A stretch of DNA of 64,000 nt, taken from contig NC_088800.1 of assembly GCF_011386835.1 (NCBI RefSeq), forward strand, positions 81,718,981 through 81,782,980, in the 5' to 3' direction. The notes beneath the pieces are model-generated. The model saw nothing but the letters and a program-made list of their open reading frames with translations, searched no databases and was not told the origin of the DNA. Positions 46,601 through 58,900 of the stretch are shown here, in pieces. The DNA is from Chrysemys picta bellii (lineage: Eukaryota > Chordata > Testudines > Emydidae). A program made the translations under genes and the position numbers. Positions within the stretch are counted from its first letter, which is position 1; the number at the start of each line of letters is the position of its first letter.

Positions 46601-48588
46601 CCGTCTGGCAGTGATTACAAGTCACTGCTTCCGCGTCGGCATTGGCTTCCATCGATTACTCGTAGCAGTGTAGCCTGGAGGAGCCCCATCACAGCCCCTT
46701 GTCTGGGTGCTGTACAAACACAGACCAGTCAGTGACTGCCCCCAAGAGCTTGTGTGGTGGTTTTAGTCCAGTTTATAATGGGGTGTGGGGGTGCCTCAAT
46801 CAAAGCCACCAGGGTAGAGCACCCTCCTTGTGACGGTGAGGAGACGTCTGTGCTGTGATAAAAGACCTACAGGACAGCTGACCCAGGCTCACAGGGCTAG
46901 CAAATTGCAGAGTAGAGGTTCGGGCTCCGAGACCGTCCGTCCCTGTCCCCCCCCTCCCCTCCCTGGGTCCCAGAGCCCAGGCTGCAGGTCGAGCCCAAGC
47001 GTCTACGCTGCACGTAGCCTGAGCCCAGTGAGCCAAGCCAGCTGCACGTCTCTTATGGCAGGCAGACGTACCCTGAGTCTCTAAAGGACCAGATTGGGTC
47101 AGGAGACCTGGGTCTCATTTCCAGCTTTGGCACTGAATTGATGACCCAGGGCAAGTCACGAAGTCTTTCCTACTGTGGCTTTCCAGTCTGACCTGTGAGG
47201 GTAATCCCTGTCCCAGCACGGTTGTAGGGCTTAGTTGTGATCTTCGAGTGAAAGCGTTCACTGATGCTTTGCTGGCCATCTCCGCTGAGAGGCCAAGGAT
47301 TGGATGACCCTGGATATCGAGCTGAAGTCTTGAGGAGCCTTCCAGGTCAGGGTCCGATGCGGCTTGCATGGGGGAAGCTGGCACTGCCACTGCTCGTGCT
47401 GCTGCTGTTCTGAGTACAGATTTGGTCTCCAGCTCTGATGATGATGATGGTTATTTTTTGTACTTGCAGTGCCCCCTCTGGAAGCACTGACTCTAATGTA
47501 TCTCTATTTCCTTCCCAGCCGCCGAGACTCATGGCCATCCCACCTCCCTGGAGACTCCCCAAGTAGAATCCAGGACTCTGCTTTGTCTCACATTCCAGGA
47601 GAAACTCCTCTCTTACTACAGAAACCACGTCACCATCCCGGAATCGGACGTGGCCCTTGGTAAGCAGCTGGCAAAGGACATCTGCATTGAACTGCAGAGC
47701 TTCCTGCAAAACAAGTGCCCAGAACTGCCTTTCGGCAGCATGTTCCTCAGTGGTTCCCTCTGCGATGACCTCCAGGTTGTTGCTGCCGACCATGTCTGCT
47801 TCATGCTGCCCTTGGTATTTGAAACCACGCTCTGGAGCCTCATCCCAGGGGAGGACACCATCGTAAAAGACCCCCAGTTCTGGATGATCAGGCGGACTGA
47901 CCTGGAGTACTTCCCTCGCGGGAGCAGCCCTTGGGACAGGTTCATAGTGGGCAGGTACCTCTCCTCCAACGTGATCAATGAGGCGCTCCATAAAATGCTG
48001 GTGGCCTCTGTCAACTGGCCTGCCATAGGCAGCATGTTGGAGTGCCTCATCCGACCCGTGATGGCTTCTGAGGAGCTGAAGTTGGAGGTTACGCATTACG
48101 AGACCCAGCTGAACATAACCCTCTGCCCAGTGACAGAAGCTGGGGATAAGGTTCTTCTTGCCAAGCCTCCAAAAGGACTAGTGGAAAACCTCTGGCGACA
48201 AAGCTTTTATAGGTCCGAGGTCTCCAAGCTTAAAGATCTGGATGCTGCAGACTCTGGAGCCAGGCAGTGCTGCCTCAAAATCCTAAAAGGCGTCTGTAAA
48301 AATCATCCCTTCTTGAGCAAACTGACTGGCAGCCACCTGACTCATGTCCTTCTCCACCTGAGTGAAACTGAATCAGACTGGGCAGAGGAAGCCCTGGCTG
48401 CGAGGTTCCAGCACGTGCTTGAAGCGTTGGTTGGCTACCTGGAGACAGGCTTCCTCCCCTGCTATTTCAACAGTCAGATTAACTTGTTCTGCGAGCTGCT
48501 GGAGGAGGAGATAGATGAGATGGGGTATGCACTCTACAGTGCTGTGTCTCAGCCAGACCTCTTGTTCCTGCAACAGGCGGATAAATGA
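43671..48588 (+). CDS. MIEF2: MIEF2 (MiD49, mitochondrial dynamics protein), complete coding region
   Basis: MIEF2 is anchored in the mitochondrial outer membrane by an N-terminal segment and recruits DRP1 to fission sites. Its cytosolic part has a nucleotidyltransferase-like (cGAS/Mab21-type) fold without known catalysis. Coding exons are 43671-43817, 45808-45988 and 47519-48588 (1398 nt, 465 aa; human about 454). Exon 2 begins at 43664 after CTGCAG, and the ATG context is GTTGAACATGG. The N-terminus is MADLVHKRGKRQ, basic, then a membrane segment at about residues 24-47. Landmarks are IDRATSSPDEDD, RGSSPWDRFIVGRYLSS, SVNWPAIGSMLECLIRP, DWAEEAL and EEIDEMGYALYS, all as in MiD49/51. The paralog MIEF1 is less likely, because gene order and the KRGKR start match MIEF2. 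The gene is head-to-head with FLII and convergent with TOP3A. Confidence 0.95.
43818..45807 (+). other. MIEF2: MIEF2 intron between coding exons 1 and 2, AT-rich
   Basis: No gene or recognisable element. Poly-T and A/T-rich runs (about 44480-45250), clearly less GC-rich than the FLII half of the window. Confidence 0.7.
46670..46755 (+). repeat. Dispersed repeat fragment (GTGCTGTACAAACACAGACC type)
   Basis: GAGCCCCATCACAGCCCCTT, GGGTGCTGTACAAACACAGA, TGCCCCCAAGAGCTT. Same family as 30122-30200. In a MIEF2 intron. Confidence 0.55.
46905..47050 (+). repeat. Dispersed repeat related to 8470-8700
   Basis: GGTTCGGGCTCCGAGACCG, GGTCCCAGAGCCCAGGCTGC, GTCGAGCCCAAGCGTCTACG and CCTGAGCCCAGTGAGCC: palindromic GGGCTC/GAGCCC words typical of that family. 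Confidence 0.45.
47095..47255 (+). repeat. MIR SINE fragment
   Basis: GGAGACCTGGGTCTCATTTCC, ACCCAGGGCAAGTCACGAAG and GAGGGTAATCCCTGTCCCAG, with GTTGTAGGG at the 3' side; strings are shortened for description. In the MIEF2 intron before the last exon. Confidence 0.6.
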
Positions 48589-49950
48589 ATTGCTAGCCTG
48601 GGAGTTCCTGATTGTAGGTTTTTTGCGCGTCTCTGCATCCACTTCTCTAAGCTGAGTGGATTGCAAAGCTTCTCACTTCCTAGTTGCTACCAGGTGAAAT
48701 CCTTGCACTTAGTGAACAAAGTAGTCACTTTTTCGACACAAGGTGCCTGAGTAAAGGGATGGGAAATGGGATCTGGAGCCCATCACCACCAGGTCTCGCC
48801 ACTTCCAATCCAGCCCATGGCTGTAGTCACGAGAAGTCGGGTATCATCTATTGAGTGGTGAGGCCTGGTTGAAGTGAGTTTGGTCTCCGTCCTGTCCCTA
48901 CCAAACTGCCGTCACGGTTGGCACGATAGCATGAGGCGGCCCAGGATTGAATGGGCCTGGAAACTGAACTTCCCCTTGTTCCTGGAGGTAGTCCCTCCAG
49001 ACCAGACCCTCACTGGTGAGTGTGGGGAACCTTACACTGCCGCTGCTTGTACTGTACCTGGGCTGTGTATAAACTGGACTTGTCTTCAGGGCTCTCAATC
49101 CAGCCCCTTTCACGAGCACAAAATTCACTCTTCAAGTGTCAGACTCTAAACTTATAAGAGGGTGGTGTTGGAACCTGGTATGAATTTGCAAACCCAGGAT
49201 TTTGGCAGCATCGAAGGGACAGGGCTGAGGAGAGGATCAGTTGAAACTGATTATGCACCACAGGATATTGCCATAGCCAATCAAATCCCATCTGTTTTTT
49301 CCTGACGCACTTTCAGTGTTACTAATGTAGCTCCCAACAGGACAAGCTAAATCTAACCGGTGTTGCTCGTTCTGTTAATGTGAGCTCTAATACTAGGGGT
49401 TCAGTACCCGTTTGGGAGTCTTTTTTTATGTTTTAACTCTCCCTCCTTATGCACTTCAGCGGGGGCTCCACGGCGGGATTAAGGGTGGTGGTGACTGAGG
49501 GAGAGAGATGGGTCCTACAGCTGTGGACACACAAAAGACTGTCGCATGGCTGCAAGGTAGAACAGTGCTGGACCTACTGCTGTTGTACCCACGTCCCCCT
49601 CTGCTTTAAAATGAATCATGTTGACAGTCCCCACTCCAGCTTTTCAGATTCAAGTGTTTTATGCATGTGTTGCTTCTATCTAGATATCCTCTCCCTTCTC
49701 GGTAACCAGAAAGGGGCAGGATGGGGACAATGCTTTAATCAGAAGGCTTCTGTTAGCAAGAGCTGAAGTGATTTTATGTTTGTCTTCCTGTTAAGAATGA
49801 GTTGGTTTTATAGTGCTGCTGAGAGATTTACTTTGGTACCAGCTCTATTTCAGATACTAGAAATATGTTTTCTGACTGTTCTCATGAATTAAGAACCACG
49901 CCTATTTTGCACACTATGGGTGGAAAATAAACCTGCAGCCTTTTAATGTG
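48589..49950 (+). other. MIEF2: MIEF2 3' UTR
   Basis: No coding frame is supported. It ends at a well-placed AATAAA (49926-49931) followed by T/GT-rich sequence near 49965-50000 that could act as the downstream element. Later AATAAA motifs (50109, 51361, 51613) leave room for longer isoforms. Confidence 0.6.
49926..49931 (+). promoter_or_regulatory. MIEF2: Polyadenylation signal AATAAA, MIEF2
   Basis: GGAAAATAAACC, with a T- and GT-rich element (TTTAGTTTTCTTTGTGG) 35-50 bases downstream. Confidence 0.55.
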
Positions 49951-51814
49951 AGTAGCGACTGGTGTTTAGTTTTCTTTGTGGAGATGGTATTTTGTGTTTT
50001 GGGGGGTGGGGAGGAAGAATAATCTATTTCTCTGTGCACTGTAATTCCCTCAATCTGAAGACTACTTGATCTGTAGGCACTAAACCATGTTCCAAATGTT
50101 AGTGACAAGAATAAAACCTCACTGCGGAATGGGTCTCTTGTGTTTGGATAACTGCATTTGCTCTGCCTATCCAGGTACTTATGGCCCTCGCTACCAGATG
50201 ATGACTCCCCGTTGCTTTAAAGATAGTACAAGTCTCTCACTTTCCTCCAGCCCCTACACAACTTACACATTGAGGGGAGATTTCACTCAGGAAATGGCAG
50301 TTCACGAGTTGAGGGGCTCAGGCCTTTAATTCTATTTCACGATCAGCTAAAGCCTACAAGGCATTTCTTGCTGCCTTCGTTTCCCTGGAGAACAAAATTC
50401 CTGTACGGGCTACTAGAGTTTCAAAACAGTGCTCTGACAATTGAAGTACTCAACTGGCCAAATAGGGACGCTACTTTTAAACCACACTTTGTGTTGTGCG
50501 GTGAAACCGATAGGAGATCATGCTGCTAATGTTTTAGCTGTGTGGCAGTAAGCAGGAGGGCCTTGCTTCTGTGGGTTGAATAGGCTGCAGCCAGTTTACT
50601 GCCACTGTAGTTCTAATAGTGCTGACTAAAGTTCTGCTCCAGTATTCAGCCAGCCCTACAAAGCCTCTCAATCCTTTGATTTTAGCCAGCAGGGCCAGGA
50701 TGTATTTTTAGGTCACAGCTGCTCCTACCAGTAGGAGTGAAGGACAGAGAAGTAAAATGGAACATGTGACGTAGTATTTCTGTTACCCTTACTTTGTATT
50801 TTGTCCTGATCCCAGGAGGATTACTGCAACGTCGTCTGAAGGGGGGGAAGCTGCTGTAATTCAGTTTGAGGAAGGATACTTCCCATGCCCTCATCCTTGA
50901 GCATTTTAAAATGGGACTGGCTCTCTGGGGAAGAACTGAGATGTGCTCACCCCAGGAACTGGGGAGTAACATGTGACCAGGACTACCTATAACTGATCAG
51001 ATCAGCTTCTCGGACTAAAGTCCCATCTAGCACGCATTTTTGCTTCTTTCCCTCTGGCTGCTGAACCTTCAGCCTCTTCTCTGTACTAACAAAGGGATTC
51101 CTGTTTGTGTATTTCTAGAGCTTTATTTGCAGTGCCTGCTAAGGAAAGGGAAGTCAAGACTGTCTTTGAAACAGCTCCACTAGCTACCTGGGGGGAGGGG
51201 GAGTTTTCAGAGGTACAGGCAAGCTGCATGTTGAATGCCAAAGGACTTTAAACTAAGCTTGTATGCCCTCGTCTGCTGTGATGTATAAAGGCAGCCTGAA
51301 CTCTTCCTCTTTCCTGAGCAATATCAAGTCAACTCTTGTTTTGCAGGTGATCATGTACAGACTAATAAACTTAACAACTTTTAACAGTTTGGAGACAGAA
51401 TAGTTTGACTCAGAATCCCCTTCCCTTGGACTTTCAGCTGCTTGTAAATGTCATTTCATTAATGCTTTAGACTGTGGATGACAATCCTGGGCTTTGGAGT
51501 GGAGCCCGGAGCAGTGGAGCGGAGCCGGAGCGGAGCTCTAAAGTCCTGGAAGACACAATAAGAGCAGCCAGCAGGGAACAAGTTTGGGCTTTTTTCCTTT
51601 TTCAGATCCCTTCTAAATAAAGCTCCCTGGACTTACTGCCCAGCAAGTGGTCATGTTATTCCAGTGAACAGCTGAGGGGGGAAGTGGTGGAAACAGCTGC
51701 TTTTAGGAAAAGAGTTTTCAGCTGAGCCTACAGTCAACTTATTTAGGCCAGAGGCAATAATGAGAGAGAGAGATAGTGACACCATTCCTGGGCATAATTT
51801 AAAACACAGCTGAG
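49951..51814. other. MIEF2-TOP3A convergent intergenic stretch
   Basis: No gene was seen. It holds extra plus-strand AATAAA motifs at 50109, 51361 and 51613 and a short GGAGC-rich tandem near 51500-51540. Confidence 0.65.
51498..51540 (+). repeat. Short GGAGCGGAGC-type tandem
   Basis: GTGGAGCCCGGAGCAGTGG then AGCGGAGCCGGAGCGGAGCT: a degenerate 5-bp GGAGC/CGGAG repeat, separated here for description. Confidence 0.7.
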
Positions 51815-52748
51815 GTAAAACAGAGTTTTCCTTTTTATTAAAAGGCACATCAATCTGCCCCAAATAATTTGCATTAACTAGCAGCTTCATTAAGTTCCCT
51901 TGCTCAGTGTCCAAGGAGTAGCTGGGTTCTAAATTCAATATCAACCTAAGTGCAGGTTCTCTTGTTTGAGCACTTGCACTGAGCTCCCTCTTCAGGGCCA
52001 GGGAGTGAGGCTTTACTTTCTCTGCTGTTAATTCTCCTTTGAGGCAAGGGCCAGGCATGTTGGGGAACAGACTGACTGACTAACCCCAACCTGGAAGAGT
52101 AACTTAAAATATCAAATCCCACCCTGTGAGAAGCCAGAAAAACTGATTCACGACCATCAACAGATGGTTTCCTGGACAGCATCATCCCTAACTGCTCCCT
52201 GGTCTGCAAACAACCCACACCAGCTGCTCCAGCAGTGTGGGTAAAAGGTTTCCTCCACTTCCTTTAGTGCTACTCTTTTTGGCCCCCTACTATTTCCTAG
52301 ACAGAAGGGCCTGGGAGAATGGAGGCTGTGGCGAGATTCAGGGTTGGCAGCTCTGTGAAAGTCCTCTTCCACTTCCCAACAACCATCTGTATTTTTCTCC
52401 AAAGCTTTAGCTGAGAAGGGGTTTTGGAAACAATGCCTGTGTTTACAAAATAGCCCCCAGAATAATAATAAACCAAGGAAGGCAGCAGTAGTTGAGCCTC
52501 CTTTAGAAGATAGCCTAGTGTCTGAATAAGTCAGAATGAAACTTTCCAAGGCATAGTTGAGTGTGCTGGTCACCACCAAGAGAAGATGTGCTTTAGCCAC
52601 AATTTCCAGGAAGTAGTTTGAACACAAGCCCCAGAGACATTCTGCTTTTAAAATCCACTGCATCTCTACAGCCAGCCACTCCTGGAGCAGTTCAGGACTC
52701 TGGCTTTTTTAGCGTTTCCTACAAGAGCATCCCATCTACTGTCCTTCC
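51815..52748 (-). other. TOP3A: TOP3A 3' UTR
   Basis: From the TOP3A stop (52749-52751) to a minus-strand AATAAA at 51834-51839. Non-coding in all frames that matter. Confidence 0.5.
51834..51839 (-). promoter_or_regulatory. TOP3A: Polyadenylation signal AATAAA (minus strand), TOP3A
   Basis: The plus strand reads TTTTTATTAA. It is ~910 bases past the stop codon, the first clear signal. Confidence 0.5.
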
Positions 52749-52924
52749 TCAGTGGTCCTGAGGACATGTCTTCCTGGTGTGACCAAGCTGGTGGCAAATG
52801 CCACAGGTTCGTTGTCTCTTGGCAGTAGGTCCTTTCTCAGAAGAGAAAGTACTTGGTCTTTTAGCTTTACTACCAGACCCTCTTGAGTGCCCATCGCTCC
52901 TGAATTGGTTTGAAGAGAAGGCTC
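52749..52924 (-). other. TOP3A: TOP3A last exon with CCHC zinc knuckle
   Basis: Ends [18 protein letters not shown] and stop. C-x2-C-x4-H-x4-C is a classic knuckle, as in mammalian TOP3A. Acceptor CTGCAG at 52925. Confidence 0.92.
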
Positions 52925-55900
52925 CTGCAGAGAGAGAGAGAAAGTTGGTTCTAAGCAGTTTAACACCATGTGAGCCACAGGAATAGGGGAAGAGTGATGA
53001 GGGGACATGGCCAGGGAGTTTGGGTCCATTTATTAATCCCACTCTTCAAAGTGTTCAAGAAACTAAAGATGCTTCTGTCTTGTTTGGATTTATATGTTCT
53101 TGGGCAGCATCTTGCAGCTCTGGGCTAGTGCACGAGATTAAAATGAGACGCTTATCCCAGTTGTCAGTTTAAACTATACAAAAGTCCAAACTGAAAACAG
53201 TAGAGTGTAGACTTGACTTTAGCTAATTTCACTCCCCCCCCCCTCCCCTCCACCAAGTTTTCTAAAAATAGCCTGATTGTTCCAATTTTTTTTTTAAGGG
53301 TCACATTTAAAAACTCGAGTCCCTTTAAAAAAAAACTTTCTGTACCTACTATAAGTGAAAGGAGCTGTACAGCCATCTTTTTTCAGCACACCAGGAATAG
53401 TCACTTTCACTGTTTCCCCCCATATGGTCAGTTTCTCTGTTGCTGAAGAGACCATTAGAAATAAAAGGGAGCAGGAAAAAAACCTTCTTTTTAAAACTAA
53501 ATAAATAAAGGAATAAAAGGATTCCAGATAGGATTTAAAGTTTTTAAAAACAGCCAACTGTGTCCCTTGAACATTTGATTCCAGCTGTTGTCCCTCTGAG
53601 GAAGGTTTGATGCTGCCCCACTTGGCAGTTCTAGCTCTTCCCATTAAGAAGAAATACAAGAGGGAGGATGATCCACTTTTAATGGAGCTTAAACAGAGGC
53701 AGCAGCTCAGTTGGTGGGATGAAATGCAGCTCCAGTGCCAGCAGAGGGCGTAGAAGCACCAAATTGTTGCCCACTCCCCTTTTAAATCTCTCATCCACTC
53801 ACCAACAGCTTTTTTGAAAACAGATATTTCCAGTTGGCAGGACGTTCCCCAGCCGATGAAGTTTAGGTTAGGAAAGGTTAAGGGCTCTGTGCATTGAACT
53901 GTGCCTTTGAAATGAATATCCACTCCGCTTACCACAGCCAGCCGTGAGATGTCCCATTACCTGAATAAATCCGCTCAGAACTAAATTGGATCAGGGCCCC
54001 TGTGTACCTGTTATATGCCCTGCTTTAGCTCAGTCGAAGGGACAGCAATTTAAGCCAGATTTCTGAGTTTCCTTATTGTTACAAAGAACCAGGTAAGATT
54101 TTTAGAATAAACTGACCGTTCTTTAAAGGGCATATCTAATGCATTTCAACCGAGTTATCTTACAGCAGCCCGAGTCCCTCTGCCAAGTTCTGTAGCTCTC
54201 CAATCCTTTTCCTATTTGTATCTTAAGTGTTTTAAGATGGTGCCCAGTCTCTCCCGTCAGTTCAGCTTGAAAACACAGCCCCCCGCCATTCCATCCCACC
54301 AAAACCCCAACTCCGAGCACAAGCCCAGCCTCACCTGGGGCCACGTTTTCATCCACCCACTGGAAGAAGCCGCACTGCTGCTCTCTCGGCTTTGGGCAGG
54401 TGTGGAACTGACGCCCTTTGTTGGGTCCCTCCTTCTGGACGGTGCGTGTGATGGCCGGCTGATCGCACTTACACATCGCGCCACCGCCCCCTCCGCCCGA
54501 GTCGAAACCGTTGCTTCCATATCGACCCAGACCTCTTCCTCCTCCTCCTCCTCCAAGGCTCCTGAAGCTTCCTGGAGGCCTTTCACCCAAGGAATCCGGG
54601 GGTGCAGAAAAGCTCCTGTGGGTTACGCTGTTTCCATCATCTGCTTGTTGATCGGCCCAGAGGAAGAAGTTGCAGCTGCCGGCACTGCATTTATAGAACT
54701 GCCTGCCCTGGTTGGGCCCTTCTTTACGCACCGTGAGCAATGCTGCCTCCTCCCGACAGTTGCACACCACGGCATTGTTCTCGGCAGCAGCGGCAGGAGC
54801 TGGATGACTAGCTGCTCGGGGTGCTCTTGCTGCACCAGGGTTTGTGGTAGGTCTCACGTGGCCATTCTCATAGCTGGCCATGCGGTTAAGGGACTGGTTG
54901 GCTTGTAGGTAGTTAGCTGGCAGGTTGACTGACTGTACCGGTCTGGATGGTCCTTGTAAATATTTCAGGTCCAAGATCTCTCTCAACATCTCATCGCAAC
55001 CTCCAATACAGCCAACAAATTCCAGGGGCAGCAGGGGTGGGACGCTACCTCGCTTGAACTTAAATTTCAGCCTAAATGAAAAATTAGAATCCGTATCTCA
55101 GATCAGAGTTCTCCCCCTCTTGGGACCTCCATGTCTTTGCTGGAACCTTGAGGATCACCATGCTTATTCTACCTGCCCTCCTGGCCTTATGCTACACCCA
55201 TCATTCATCCAGTCTAGGAGGAATGGACTGCACTTCGTTGGATGCTTGTCAGTGTTGCTTTTAAAGCGGCCATAGCCAGATAAAGCATCCGCCTCAGACT
55301 GTCCTGGGACTGGATGTGCTGTCTCTGCAGCAATCCAAGCCCAGCTCAAAAACTGGACACGGCTTCCTACAGAGTAGTGCAGGCCACTGCGGCAGGCCAC
55401 TGCGGCTGACCAGTATGTTCTGCGGGGCAGTTGTGTGTTTCTGTATGTAAGTCACGATACTCACCTATGAACCGGATGGGGTTTACACACAGCACAGACA
55501 CTGTCATCCTTGCTGACTTCCAGCACAGAGTCAGGAAACCACACAGCCGCTTTACAGGTAGGATAGCTCACGCAGCCGAGATAAAACCTGTGGAGGGGAG
55601 TAAAGGGCTAGTATGAGGAAGAGGAATAATCAAGAGAACTCAGCCACTCCACCTGCAGCTGCAAAGCTTATGGGACAGGGATCAGCAGCCCACTGTTAAA
55701 GACGAGTTTTATAAAAGCGATCATATGCTTCCAGAATCACAGCTCAACTGGGTATGCGCTGCTCTTGCAGCTGAACTTTGGCCTGATGCCCAGGGGCCTG
55801 GTGGCATAACCACACACCTGGTCATTGTAGCTTAGATGCCTTGTGAGGGGGAGAAGGGCTGGGAGAGTGCTCTATACTGAGCTACAAGGGAGCCACACAA

Positions 55901-58900
55901 CGTTAACACGCTGAGCTGTCATCTGCTTAACAGAGATCACTGACCCGCCGTTCTTCTTGCTCTTCAGGACCATGTCACTGTTGCACTGTGGACATTTCCG
56001 AATGGAGACGGGCATGGCTGGGTAGATCTCCTCTTGCTGCGCAAGTGCCGTTACTTCTCCGAAATACTGAGACAAAGCCTGATCCAACCTGGGAAGAAAC
56101 ACACACAGTCGCATTGGTTTCCTCTGCCATGAGCATTTACATTGGCTCTCGTTCTCCGTACGACGGAGATGGTGGGTGAGTAGCTGCTCCCACAGCTGGG
56201 CTCCAACGAACTTCACAATAAGTCCGTTTAGGAATGTCATGAGGAAAAAAAAAAAGCGTCCATTTCAGTCGTGGTGTGGGTGCAACTCCAGAGGTCAGCA
56301 CAGACTGCCACCTTCTGACACCAGCTCTGAAGCTGCCCACTAGATGGAAACGAAGGGTTGTTACACAGCATCAGCACTCAGACTTCACGCCTCCTCTTGG
56401 AAATGCCGATGCACATGTCACGGAAATAAGCTCTGACGTGATCAGAGCCCCAGACACAAAGCTAAGTCCTCCACTTTCCTTGCTGCTCTTCTGGGCGACC
56501 GCAGAGGCGAAGCGGGGGTTTTACTGATACTCACTTGTTGGCTTTGGCCACGGCTTCGGTGAAGACTTTCTGGTACTTCTCGATCTGCTGCCTCAGCACC
56601 ACAAATTTGTCCTTCCTCCCCTCGCAAATCAGCTTCAGATCAGCCTCCAGTTCAGCGCGAAGGTCAGGTTTTGACATCTCGTAGCCCATAGAATCGTAGC
56701 CTGAGGAACGATACCTTGCTTTAAGCGAAAGGAAGGGATAGCGAAGGCATTTTCACGCCTAATTACAATCATCGTCCTTACCTTCTACCAGCCCCATGCC
56801 CAGGTGCCCCGGAAGGAACCTCTGATCTGGAGTAAGCCCCACGTACATCCGTGACTTGATGGTCTCGATGTGCTCAGCGTGAGTGGCATCAGTCCCTGAA
56901 AGCGGTCGTGCAGTCATTTAACAGCTGGCATGACGAACCCATCAGGGCTCTACAAGCTGGTATTTACTAATGCAGAGACCTGGGATGCTAAATACAGGCA
57001 CAAATTTATCACAATGGGCAAGTATAGGCCTATGCTGCCCTCATACTCCAATGCCAATTGTAAGGGAGCCTCGGAGGCCACAACTGGGCCCTAAATAGAT
57101 TCAGATGGGAAGTAAAGCTGTATCTCCAGTGAGCTAAACTGCCATCTGCAGAGTCCTATACAGACTCGGCCTGTAGCTCCTCCCCCCTTCCGTTACTCCG
57201 TAAGTTACTTTGGGAATGCAAGTGTCCACACAACTGCTTTTATCTTGTGTCAGCTGTATTTAGAGAATTCTCCACCTGGTGGAAGAGAGAGACCATTACA
57301 GCTACCGCGAAAGGGGGAGAGGTATACAAACTCCATTCTGCTAGACAGCATGAGGTCACGGTCACACGGTTCCATATGCTGCGGATACTGACCGATGCCA
57401 TGTTTCTCCATGAGTGAAATGAGATCGGCTTCGGTGAGGAGCTGGGGTGGGCTGGTCTCCCCATCCACCATCTCCACTGTGGTGGGCTGAAAGCGAGACC
57501 CCCTCTCGTACACTGGGAGAACCTGAAGGAGGGAGAGAAGTACAAACTCCAATGAAACAACCTTCTGCAACATTTGTTTAAGATTTAATTTAAAAACCCA
57601 AAGCAGGCGTGGGTCTAGGGGTGCTGCAGGAGACTCGTGTCTCATTCCCTGGGGTTTAACACGTAGCATGCTCAATATCGGGGAAGAAAAAGTGGGCCCA
57701 GCATTGTTCAACAGTGACCCCTTTTGGCAAGTTAAGGGACAGCACCAACAAGTTTGCAAAAAAAAGAATCAGGTCCTCATGCAGGCCAGTGCCATGTCCC
57801 TTCCTCAGGAGGTAAAATGGGGGAGGGGGAAGGGAAGTGAGCAATCAAAACCGCCAAAATGAGCTGCAGAGGTCTTCAGGTGAGAGATGAACCTCGGGGT
57901 AGAACAACTGGAACAAGGGAGTTCTCAGTGGAAGTCCTGCAGGTACATCTGACAGCAGAATTTGGCCCTTAAGTGTTTACACATCCGCACAGAGCCTAGG
58001 CAAGCTTAACTGCTGAGTAACATTAAACCCAGTTGCATCTTGTAATGATCCCTCCCCAATTTACCATGTCACACACGCTTTGATCGAGACGGTTACCTTG
58101 TCACTCCACTTCTCATAAGGATAGACGTCCAGATAGTTTCTGGCCAGGATCATGAGCCCATGAGCAACAAATCGCTCATTAGCAATGTCAATCTCCACAG
58201 TTGTTTCTTGTCCCTTGGCATCCTGGGAGCAGCAAGCCAAAAAGTGACGCACAATGAATTCATACAGTCGCTGTTCATTCCCCTAAGAACACATGAAGAG
58301 AAGAGGGTCAGGAGTCTCCTCCAAATAAAGGACACCCCACTCATACAAGTATAGGTTTAAGAGCCCTCTTTCAGAACGCAAGAACCTTGGGACCAGAAGT
58401 GAAGACATCAGAAGGAATCCAGTAGAAGTGCAGATCAGAGCAAGAGATTAAGAGTCAAGAGACCTGGGTTCTATTCCTAGCTATACCCCTGACCTTGTTA
58501 GGTAAGTCATTTAGCCTCTGTGCTTTAAAATACATCTAATAGGTACTTGTACACCTCTGTTAAGCACTAAGATCTTTGCATGAAAAGGACTTCTTATAAT
58601 AATTACTCCCCCCTCAGTCACAAAGCAGGACTTTAAAACACCTCTTGCTTCAGGCTGTCAAGCGGTTTAGGTCCCTATGTTTTAAAACAAGTGTCTATAA
58701 GGAAAAGGTCCTGTATGCACTGAAAGCAGCATCTCCTTTGTATTGGGACTCATGAGGAAATGTAACTAGGGGCAGTGAACAGCTTTAGGACAAGCAAAGA
58801 GAACCTCCACTGAAAATCTGATGTGGACTTCAAAAGTCAAAACTTGGAAGTGGGTAAGAGGTGCATATTTCCAGCTTAGATTTTCTATAGCACCTAGTAT

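Noticed and set aside
47461..47470. Alternative acceptor TACTTGCAG for the last MIEF2 exon
   Set aside because: The downstream acceptor TTCCCAG at 47518 gives the in-phase join to Gln-Ala-Ala; the upstream one runs into a stop in the coding phase region.
54216..54908. 230-codon plus-strand frame
   Set aside because: Antisense shadow of the large TOP3A GRF exon.
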